Assembly (NCBI GenBank): GCA_002345475.1
Contig: DDWC01000144.1
Location: 1 to 13,836 of the forward strand
Origin: Firmicutes bacterium UBA2296
GTDB taxonomy: Bacteria; Bacillota; UBA994
DNA: 13,836 nucleotides
Reading direction: 5' to 3'
Numbering within the stretch: the first letter of the stretch is position 1; every line of letters starts with the position of its first letter. A program made the position numbers and the translations under genes. Under the pieces are notes generated by a model that saw only the letters and a program-made list of their open reading frames with translations, did no database searches and was not told the DNA's origin. This document shows, piece after piece, positions 7,242-12,973 of this stretch.

Positions 7242-8837
7242 ATGACAAAAACCCTGATAACAAACGCCAGGATTATCGACGGCAGCGGCAGTCCCTGGTT
7301 TCGCGGAAGTGTCCTGGTGGAGGGCGACAGCATTGCCGCTGTGGGTAGTTTACAGGACGTAGTGGCAGATGTGACCATTGACGCCGGCGGCACGGTGCTG
7401 GCACCGGGTTTTATAGACATTCACACCCATTCAGACATACCGTTGCTGGCGGATTTCCGTGGCATGAGCCATATTACGCAAGGGGTCACCACCAATGTCA
7501 TCGGCAACTGCGGCAACTCCGCTGCCCCGCTTTCCTCTCATAACCTCGTTAATTCGCGCGCGGCGCTGAAGGCCACGTATCCTGATCTAAACCTTGAGTG
7601 GACAAGTCTGGGAGATTACCTTGGTCTGCTGGAAAGTCGGGGGGTAAGCCTCAATGTCATTCCGCTGGTGGGGCAGGGTACGGTGCGGGGAGCGGTCATG
7701 GGCTTTGCCGACCGGCAACCCACAGAAGAAGAACTGGACCAGATGCGCAGGTTGGTGGCAGAGGCCATGGAGCAGGGAGCATTTGGCCTGAGCAGCGGAC
7801 TGATATACGTTCCAGGTGTCTATGCAGCCACGGAAGAGGTGGTGGAACTGGCCAGGGTGGCTGCCCGACACGGTGGCATATATGCCAGCCATATCCGGGG
7901 AGAAAACGACACTCTGCTGGATGCCGTTGCCGAGGCGATTTACATCGGCGAAGCCACCGGAATACCGGTCCAGATTGCTCACTTCAAGGCCATGGGCAGG
8001 CATATGTGGGGCACCAGTGTTAAGACTTTGCGTATGGTGGAAGAGGCCAGGGAGCGCGGTGTGCAGGTGACCTGCGATCAATACCCATATAACGCCTCAG
8101 CCACGGGCCTTGCCGCCTATTTACCCACGTGGGCGCATGTCGGTGGCAAAGACCAACTGCTGCGGCGCCTGCGTGATGCCGAGGAGCGGGCGAAAATGAC
8201 CAGGGAAATACTGGAGGGCACCGAAGATTGGGTCAGTTGTCATAAAGGCGTGGGCTGGGATAACACCCTGATCACCCGATGCAACGATTGTGAACTTGAA
8301 GGTCTAAGCGTGAGCAAGATTGCCGAGCTGCGCGGGATAGACGAGTTTGAGACCGCCTACGACCTGCTTATTGAAAACGACGGGCAGGTTCAGGTAGTGT
8401 ATTTCACCATAGGGGACGCCGACCTGGAGAGGATTATGGCGCACCCTGCCGTGATGATTGGTTCCGATTCCAGTGCGGTGGCGATCGATGGCCCTACCGG
8501 AAAAGGTAAACCGCATCCCAGGGCTTTGGGAACCTTCACCCGCGTGCTGGGGCATTATGTGCGAGGCAAGGGAACCATAACCCTGGAGTCGGCCGTGCAT
8601 AAAATGACTGCTTTTCCTGCTCAGACGCTGGGGTTGTTCGACCGTGGGCTGGTACGACCGGGCATGAAAGCGGACCTGGTGGTCTTTGACCCGGATACAG
8701 TCGCCGATCGGGCCACCTACACGGATCCGTGGCAGTACGCTGTTGGGATCAAGCATGTTCTGGTGAACGGTGTGCTGACGTACACCGAAAAAGCCCATAC
8801 GGGTGCTAAGGCCGGGCGGGTGTTGAAGCGAAAGTGA
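7242..8837 (+). CDS. N-acyl-D-amino-acid deacylase (D-aminoacylase)
   Basis: A 531-residue amidohydrolase-superfamily enzyme of the COG3653 D-aminoacylase type, which hydrolyses N-acyl-D-amino acids to a D-amino acid and a carboxylate. Seen (numbering from ATG 7242): HxH in GFIDIHTHSD (H61, H63); a cysteine metal ligand in VIGNCGNSAAP (C90), characteristic of D-aminoacylases; SSGLIYVPG; H217 in YASHIRGE; H247 in QIAHFKAMG; CDQYPYNAS; and the catalytic aspartate in MIGSDSSA (D409). The C-terminus has the usual GLVRPGMKADLVVFDPD strand. The ATG at 7242 follows GGGGAG by 8 nt; the frame is open upstream to 7161, but that part overlaps the previous gene and is unlikely to be translated. It is the last gene of the operon; the terminator lies at 9025-9055. 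Dihydroorotase-like or other amidase activity is less likely given C90. Confidence 0.92.
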   Translation: MTKTLITNARIIDGSGSPWFRGSVLVEGDSIAAVGSLQDVVADVTIDAGGTVLAPGFIDIHTHSDIPLLADFRGMSHITQGVTTNVIGNCGNSAAPLSSHNLVNSRAALKATYPDLNLEWTSLGDYLGLLESRGVSLNVIPLVGQGTVRGAVMGFADRQPTEEELDQMRRLVAEAMEQGAFGLSSGLIYVPGVYAATEEVVELARVAARHGGIYASHIRGENDTLLDAVAEAIYIGEATGIPVQIAHFKAMGRHMWGTSVKTLRMVEEARERGVQVTCDQYPYNASATGLAAYLPTWAHVGGKDQLLRRLRDAEERAKMTREILEGTEDWVSCHKGVGWDNTLITRCNDCELEGLSVSKIAELRGIDEFETAYDLLIENDGQVQVVYFTIGDADLERIMAHPAVMIGSDSSAVAIDGPTGKGKPHPRALGTFTRVLGHYVRGKGTITLESAVHKMTAFPAQTLGLFDRGLVRPGMKADLVVFDPDTVADRATYTDPWQYAVGIKHVLVNGVLTYTEKAHTGAKAGRVLKRK

Positions 8838-8873
8838 GGCGCCAGCCGCCAGCGTTCGCGAGGCGCAGTCGAG

Positions 8874-8908
8874 CTCCTGGCTCTTAGCTGTTAGCTCTTG
8901 GTTGTTAT
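8874..8908. repeat. Heptamer-period array (CTSTTRG words)
   Basis: Five consecutive 7-mers in register: CTCCTGG, CTCTTAG, CTGTTAG, CTCTTGG and TTGTTAT. Rotated by two bases the words become CTTAGCT/CTTGGTT, close to the CTTRGCG words at 673-700. Confidence 0.75.
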
Positions 8909-8925
8909 TAGGCTAAGTGCCATTT

Positions 8926-8988
8926 AATGTAGGGGCACAGCACGCTGTGCCCACGTATCCCCGCGAGTCACGGCCTCGCCACTACATT
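8926..8988. repeat. Three-armed dispersed hairpin repeat, copy 2
   Basis: An outer stem AATGTAG (8926-8932) pairs with CTACATT (8982-8988). Inside are two hairpins: GGGCACAGC (8933-8941) with GCTGTGCCC (8944-8952), a nearly loopless palindrome, and GCGAG (8963-8967) with CTCGC (8975-8979). The second arm plus CTAC is shared with 814-840. The shape resembles a small non-autonomous mobile or REP-like element; no transposase is present. Confidence 0.7.
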
Positions 8989-9024
8989 TTCAGGGAGCCA
9001 GGCGGCAGATGACAACATAAAAAA

Positions 9025-9059
9025 GCCTCGCTGTTGTATCTCACAACGGCGAGGCCTTT
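9025..9059. terminator. Two-way intrinsic terminator of the catabolic operon
   Basis: GCCTCGCTGTTGT (9025-9037) pairs with ACAACGGCGAGGC (9043-9055), a 13-bp stem with one G-T pair and a 5-nt loop. It is followed by CTTTATTCT on the plus strand and preceded by a run of A residues (9019-9024), so it has a T-tract on both strands. It lies 188 bases beyond the deacylase stop and also faces the DUF1177 transcript from the other side. Confidence 0.85.
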
Positions 9060-9103
9060 ATTCTGGTTAGGAACGTCAACAATCGGCCTCACTGCCAGGG
9101 GAT

Positions 9104-9138
9104 AGGCCCTAGTCGGCAGGCCCTAGGCGCTAGTCGGG
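9104..9138. repeat. Heptamer-period array (AGGCCCT/AGTCGGC words)
   Basis: Five consecutive 7-mers in register: AGGCCCT, AGTCGGC, AGGCCCT, AGGCGCT and AGTCGGG. Two different words alternate in a single 7-nt frame. Confidence 0.75.
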
Positions 9139-9171
9139 ATGTCAAAGGAAGGAGTATTATGTACACCGTGC

Positions 9172-9187
9172 CTCTGTGGTCTCTGTG
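9172..9187. repeat. Short CTCTGTG direct repeat
   Basis: CTCTGTG occurs at 9172-9178 and 9181-9187, a 9-bp spacing. On the other strand this reads CACAGAG, a word common in low-complexity intergenic repeats of many bacteria. Confidence 0.5.
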
Positions 9188-9247
9188 TCGCCGGCTGTGT
9201 TACCTATGTCTTGACCATTCCGTGTTCCCCGCCCCTGCAATCCTCAA

Positions 9248-9275
9248 GGCACCAGGCTCAAGGCACCAGGCACGA
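9248..9275. repeat. Heptamer-period array (GGCACCA words)
   Basis: Four 7-mers in register: GGCACCA, GGCTCAA, GGCACCA and GGCACGA. Seen another way, the 14-mer CTCAAGGCACCAGG is perfectly duplicated at 9243-9256 and 9257-9270. Confidence 0.8.
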
Positions 9276-9300
9276 CTTCGCGGTTACCATTTCAGGCTAC

Positions 9301-9377
9301 AAAGCGCCAAGCTCCCATACTCTCTAACGTCCAACCTACAACTTACAACGTCTCAAGCCTACAGTCTAACGTCTGCG
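9301..9377. repeat. Heptamer-period array (GTTRGAC words on minus strand)
   Basis: From 9322 to 9370 seven 7-mers lie in one register: CTCTAAC, GTCCAAC, CTACAAC, TTACAAC, GTCTCAA, GCCTACA and GTCTAAC, with weaker units on both sides. On the minus strand most read GTTRKAS, related to the GTTAGA words at 719-751. Confidence 0.75.
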
Positions 9378-9387
9378 TCCCATCCCG

Positions 9388-9477
9388 TTTATGCTTTTTG
9401 TTTTGTGTTTTTCGTTTTACCCTCACGTCCAACGTCTGTCCATTTATGTTTTTTGCTTTTTGTTTTTGCTTCGCGCC
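9388..9477. repeat. T-rich heptamer arrays overlapping the 3' end of the DUF1177 gene
   Basis: From 9388 the 7-mers TTTATGC, TTTTTGT, TTTGTGT, TTTTCGT and TTTACCC follow in register. A second set begins at 9443: TTTATGT, TTTTTGC, TTTTTGT and TTTTGCT. Between them are TCACGTC and CAACGTC. The arrays encode, on the minus strand, the lysine-rich tail of the 9389-10405 protein. Confidence 0.75.
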
Positions 9478-10405
9478 CATCCGCGCGCTGCATTCTCGCC
9501 ATGCTCCCATACAACTCAACAGCACGCCTGAACTGGTCATCATCGTAGAAGCTTACATTGCCTGATCCTACGCCCTTGGCCACCTCGAGGCAGAAGCGGG
9601 CGGCGGCATCTATATCCGGCAGATACGAAGCGCCAGTGGCACAGCCCGGCACGGCTACCTCTGCGGTTAGGGCGACGCCTACTACCGGCACAGGTGTCGC
9701 TGTAGCCGGCTGCAGAATGCTGTTTACGTGGGGCAGGTTGTTACCGTAAGGAGTAATGTCATAAGTGCACAGCGGCAATATCCGAGGTAACTGCCCGGTG
9801 GAGAATTGCAGCAGGTCCAGAAGGTCCGGCGCCACAGGCAAAATGTAGCCTTCCTTAACCGTTGAAGTGATGGCCACGCCGCGGTGGTTGAGTATGCGGT
9901 TGCCCTTGGTGGTATCGACGGTCAGTATGGCGTCCATTTCGGGGTGGACTTCGTTTTCGTTCATGGTGCGCATATCAACCGGCGAAGACATAAACGGCAC
10001 CGGTGTGTGCGGAATTGTAGGCGCGGTGGGGCAAATGTGGGTGCAGACAATCAGGTCGCCGTCGAGCTGGTCGCCCTGTTGTTTCATCGCCATGGCTTTG
10101 GCGGCTACCGCCAGGGCCACGATGGCGCCGTCAGCGTCGGAGACAATGCCAATGCGCTCGGGCCGGGCGCCGATACCGCCCAAACGGCCGATTACACCTA
10201 GAGTAGGTGCAGTGCCTCCGGCACGCTTCCCGCGGCGGCCGGGGATAGTAACACGCACAAAGTCGGTACTGCCGCGCTGCCCGCTGACCTCATGCACAGT
10301 GACCTCATCGTCGCCGTAGAGCGTCAGCCAGGCCTCGACTGCTTTGCCGTTTATCTTAGCGCTATCCAGTAACTCGTATGCTTCCATAGCATATTTTAAT
10401 GACAT
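9389..10405 (-). CDS. DUF1177 family protein with repeat-derived C-terminal tail
   Basis: A 338-residue protein that matches the DUF1177 family over nearly its whole length. Recognisable blocks are an N-terminal YELLDSAKINGKAVE, TLGVIGRLGGIGARPERIG (about residues 88-106), ICPTAPTIPHTPVPFMSSPVD, VDTTKGNRILNHRG, DITPYGNNLPHVNSILQPAT and PGCATGASYLPDID. The function of DUF1177 is not established; family members are often near AroM-type or peptide-use genes. The histidine and aspartate-rich conserved blocks would suit an enzyme, but that is inference. The ATG at 10405 follows GAGGAGG by 9 nt. The family core appears to end near residue 307; the last 28 or so residues (REAKTKSKKHKW... KNTKQKA) are lysine-rich and encoded by T-rich heptamer repeats, so the original stop was probably lost. 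The gene lies 94 bases behind the MFS gene on the same strand and could share its transcript. Confidence 0.85.
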   Translation of the reverse strand: MSLKYAMEAYELLDSAKINGKAVEAWLTLYGDDEVTVHEVSGQRGSTDFVRVTIPGRRGKRAGGTAPTLGVIGRLGGIGARPERIGIVSDADGAIVALAVAAKAMAMKQQGDQLDGDLIVCTHICPTAPTIPHTPVPFMSSPVDMRTMNENEVHPEMDAILTVDTTKGNRILNHRGVAITSTVKEGYILPVAPDLLDLLQFSTGQLPRILPLCTYDITPYGNNLPHVNSILQPATATPVPVVGVALTAEVAVPGCATGASYLPDIDAAARFCLEVAKGVGSGNVSFYDDDQFRRAVELYGSMARMQRADGREAKTKSKKHKWTDVGREGKTKNTKQKA

Positions 10406-10499
10406 AATCGTTTGCCTCCTCTATCTTCGTCTGCCAAGGTACTTCGGCTGGAGCGGTGTGTTTACCTGTTAAAAGGGCTGCGATGGACTGTATTCCCGG

Positions 10500-11771
10500 C
10501 TATTTTTTTGTGCGCGCAAAACCAAAGTAGGCATTAAACCCCGGAATCGCCAACAGCCGCACATTTGACAGCATCGCCAGAGCGCCGAACGCCGTGTAGA
10601 TGTATGCCAGCGGAAAGCGTTCGGCCAAAAGGCCGCTGATAGCGCTGGCGGCAGGCTGCAAACCAGAACCCATGGCGCTGACCAGGCTAAAAACCTTGCC
10701 CATGTAAGCAGGGTCTACTTTGCGCTGCAAGGCAGTGAAGAAAAACAGGTTTACTATTGATGTGACAGCGCCTGAGACGCCAAACACCAGCAACTGAACT
10801 TGCCAGTATTGACCCGGTAGCCAGGGCGACAGCATCAGGGCGCCGGCGGAAATAGCCAAGCCCCAGCGGATAATCCAATGGTGCTTTTTAACCAGCGGCG
10901 TCAGCGAAAGTATCAGTGCCCCCATTATCATCCCGGCCATCTGGGCGCTGGAGATCAGCCCCAAAACTTCGCTTCCTTGGCGAAGGTAATCAGCGACAAA
11001 CTTCGGCATCAGAACGAAGAAGGGAACCATAGCGAAGTTGATGACCAGGATGACCTGCAGAATGCCAAAAAGCACTTTGTCCTTCTTAACATAGGACCAC
11101 CCACCGTGGAGGTCATCGACAAAGGATCGTACGGTCAGTTTGCCCCGGCCGGTTTCTTTCTTTAGCACAATGAACATTTCCGAGAAAGCCGAAAGAAGGT
11201 AAGCAATGCCGTTTATCAGCAGCAGGGCAGGTATGCCCGCGACCGCCACCAGCAGGCCGCCCAACGCGTACCCAACCATATTGGAGATATTGAGCGAGAT
11301 TTCCCGGAGCGAGTTAGCCTTTTCCAGATGCTCATCGGCGACGATCTGTGGAATGGCAGTGGAGATCGAAGGCATGAAGAACTGGGCACAGGCGGCTTTA
11401 ATACCGGCGCAAAGAAAGAGGATAGGTAGCGTCAACGTGTTGGTAAATACCAGCCAGGCCAGCAGGCAGTTGATGGAGCCCCTGATCATGTCGGTGCCGA
11501 CGATGAGGTATTTCTTGTTCCAGCGGTCGACAAACACGCCGGCGATGGGGGCCATGACTACCGCCACGATGCCCGTCACCGTGGCCAGCGTGCCAAGGGC
11601 CAGTGCCGAGCCCGTAGTGGATTGTACCCACCACAAGGTGGCGATATATCCTACCCCGGCCCCCAACTGCGATACAGTCTGGCCCAGCCAAAGCAGGATG
11701 AAGTTCTTGCTGAACAATTTGCTATGCACCTTTTGGCCCTTGCGCTGACCCGAAGAGTCATTCCCAGTCAT
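10500..11771 (-). CDS. MFS exporter, DHA3-type (drug efflux-like)
   Basis: A 423-residue integral membrane protein of the major facilitator superfamily, resembling the DHA3 (macrolide-efflux/EntS-like) exporters. About 12 hydrophobic segments can be followed, starting with FILLWLGQTVSQLGAGVGYIATLWW. Motif A is GVFVDRWNKKYLI (78-90) after the second membrane segment, and a paired half-motif region lies near the middle. The substrate is unknown; these proteins export macrolides, siderophores or other amphipathic compounds by proton exchange. The ATG at 11771 lies inside the 3' end of the upstream ArsR gene (14-base overlap, counting from 11758), so translation is probably coupled; a GTG directly before it (11774) is an alternative start. 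The start has only a weak ribosome binding site, which fits coupling. No terminator with a T-tract follows. Confidence 0.88.
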   Translation of the reverse strand: MTGNDSSGQRKGQKVHSKLFSKNFILLWLGQTVSQLGAGVGYIATLWWVQSTTGSALALGTLATVTGIVAVVMAPIAGVFVDRWNKKYLIVGTDMIRGSINCLLAWLVFTNTLTLPILFLCAGIKAACAQFFMPSISTAIPQIVADEHLEKANSLREISLNISNMVGYALGGLLVAVAGIPALLLINGIAYLLSAFSEMFIVLKKETGRGKLTVRSFVDDLHGGWSYVKKDKVLFGILQVILVINFAMVPFFVLMPKFVADYLRQGSEVLGLISSAQMAGMIMGALILSLTPLVKKHHWIIRWGLAISAGALMLSPWLPGQYWQVQLLVFGVSGAVTSIVNLFFFTALQRKVDPAYMGKVFSLVSAMGSGLQPAASAISGLLAERFPLAYIYTAFGALAMLSNVRLLAIPGFNAYFGFARTKK

Positions 11772-12804
11772 CACTGATCACTCGTCGTGCGGCGTTCTGG
11801 ACGGATTCCAGAAAATCTGCGCGGTCCAGTTCGAAATACACCTTATTGTCTTCGCGGTAGGCGCGGATCAGCCCCTGGTAGCTCAACATGGAGACATGGT
11901 GGGAAATCGTCGAGTTCGTAAGGTTGAGCCGTGCGGCGAGTTCGTGACCATACCACGGCTTCTCCGCCAGCAGGCGCAGAATCTGCAGCCTTGTTTCGTC
12001 GGCCAGAGTCTTAAAAATTCTGGATCCCGCCATGATGGAATGTTGATTGGCTACGTCGTCGGCATATCTATAACCGCAGACAAGAAGATCTGACAGGATG
12101 TCAAAGGAGCTGCCGGTTTCGGTGAAACGGGAGACGGCAAGGGTTACGGTGGCGTCACTGCGCTTGCTATAGTCCATGGGTAGCAACAGTTTGACGTACT
12201 CATCTCCGTATTTCTCTATTCTGCTGCTGAGTTCCCGGCTGTACTTTGCTATAAAGGCGGCAATGTCAGACTCAATTTCGGCATAGAGGTTGCTGTAATG
12301 CCAGTCAAACAGGGCCAACAGCTGGTGCTTCATTGCCGGCGGGTCGAGCAGGAACTGAAGCATCTGCCACTTTTCGCGGGAGCTGAAGGCCAGATGCTCG
12401 TTTATAAAGGCCACAGCGGCCTTGTCGTTGCCAGTCATTGCCCGGATATCTGCACTGTCGGCTTCGCGCCCCGGACCTATGCCGGTGTAGAGAAAACGCA
12501 CCAGGATATCCTCGGGCGGCAGTTCTTTGACATATTTCCGAAATGCCGCCGCGTCTTGCAGCTGGCCCTGCGCAATTCCTCCGGCCAGGGACATGGCGTA
12601 GCCAGTCTCCCGGTTAAAGAAAACGGCCAGGCTATTTCTTATTGGCGTGGGCATCAGGTCAAGGGCCTGCTCGGACCAATCACTGACGAACCGGTCGGGA
12701 TCCGCTTGTGGCGTGAATCCTTCGTTGTTCTCAATGCGCATAAGACTGCTCAAAAAATCGTAAGCCGAGCTCTCATGGACCTTGGGCTTATTGGACGGCG
12801 CCAT
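11758..12804 (-). CDS. ArsR-type HTH transcriptional regulator with long N-terminal region
   Basis: A 348-residue protein whose C-terminal 88 residues form an ArsR-type winged helix: FKTLADETRLQILRLL (from about 263), GHELAARLNLTNSTISHHVSML (recognition helix) and the wing GLIRAYREDNKVYFELD. The approximately 260-residue N-terminal region is unlike the usual 100-residue ArsR proteins; it is mostly helical by inspection, lacks clear metal-binding cysteines, and probably senses a ligand. Long ArsR proteins of this layout occur beside MFS exporters in Bacillota. The ATG at 12804 has an AGGGGTG site 7 nt before it; an ATG at 12825 has none. The likely role is a repressor of itself and of the two exporters, since it is co-transcribed with one and divergent from the other, and a perfect palindrome lies within its promoter. 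It acts in the cytoplasm. Confidence 0.88.
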   Translation of the reverse strand: MAPSNKPKVHESSAYDFLSSLMRIENNEGFTPQADPDRFVSDWSEQALDLMPTPIRNSLAVFFNRETGYAMSLAGGIAQGQLQDAAAFRKYVKELPPEDILVRFLYTGIGPGREADSADIRAMTGNDKAAVAFINEHLAFSSREKWQMLQFLLDPPAMKHQLLALFDWHYSNLYAEIESDIAAFIAKYSRELSSRIEKYGDEYVKLLLPMDYSKRSDATVTLAVSRFTETGSSFDILSDLLVCGYRYADDVANQHSIMAGSRIFKTLADETRLQILRLLAEKPWYGHELAARLNLTNSTISHHVSMLSYQGLIRAYREDNKVYFELDRADFLESVQNAARRVISDDWE

Positions 12805-12842
12805 TGGTTTCACCCCTCGGAACATACTTGTTATACAATAGA

Positions 12843-12871
12843 AGTGTATTTCGATAATTATCGAAAGTCAA
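12843..12871 (-). promoter_or_regulatory. Promoter of the ArsR-MFS operon
   Basis: On the minus strand TTGACT (12866-12871) and TACACT (12843-12848) are separated by 17 nt. The -35 box matches the consensus at five of six positions and the -10 box at four of six. The start codon is at 12804. Confidence 0.75.
12849..12866. promoter_or_regulatory. Perfect 18-bp palindromic operator
   Basis: TTTCGATAATTATCGAAA is a perfect palindrome filling the spacer between the -35 and -10 boxes. Placement and symmetry suit binding of a dimeric winged-helix repressor, most simply the ArsR-type protein encoded downstream (autoregulation). A related half-site lies in the divergent promoter at 12922-12931. Confidence 0.75.
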
Positions 12872-12921
12872 GGCCCATTCGACAGATATCTATGTCATGC
12901 AGTCAAGCAACAATAGTGGTA

Positions 12922-12945
12922 TTTCGGCAATAGAATTAGTATAAT
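12922..12945 (+). promoter_or_regulatory. Promoter region of the MdtG-like gene with operator half-site
   Basis: A perfect TATAAT -10 box is at 12940-12945, 28 bases before the GTG start. No good -35 box is present at the right distance. TTTCGGCAAT (12922-12931) matches one half of the 18-bp palindrome at 8 of 10 positions, so the same regulator may bind here. Confidence 0.6.
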
Positions 12946-12973
12946 ATGCCCATGATTGCTAGGAGGGAAATGA

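Larger units (their letters stand above)
8838..9388. other. Repeat-rich intergenic spacer between convergent genes
   Basis: No protein gene is convincing. The spacer holds, in order, a heptamer array, a three-armed hairpin repeat, a two-way terminator and more heptamer arrays. A short plus-strand frame from 9139 (62 codons, cysteine-rich start, no homology recognised) and another from 9159 are built largely from repeat words and are not called. A GGAAGGAG followed by an ATG lies at about 9146-9161, so a tiny ORF cannot be fully excluded. Confidence 0.6.

Noticed and set aside
8926..8988. tRNA or riboswitch because of the three-armed fold
   Set aside because: No anticodon arm, no CCA-adjacent acceptor of 7 bp with T-loop bases, and it lies downstream of an operon rather than before a gene; a related arm at 814-840 points to a repeat.
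9104..9477. Possible CRISPR array or minisatellite
   Set aside because: Units are 7 bp, degenerate and contiguous, with no spacers of 25-45 bp and no cas genes nearby.
9139..9548. Two short plus-strand frames through the repeats
   Set aside because: Composed largely of repeat words, and the longer one overlaps the DUF1177 gene in antisense; no family recognised.
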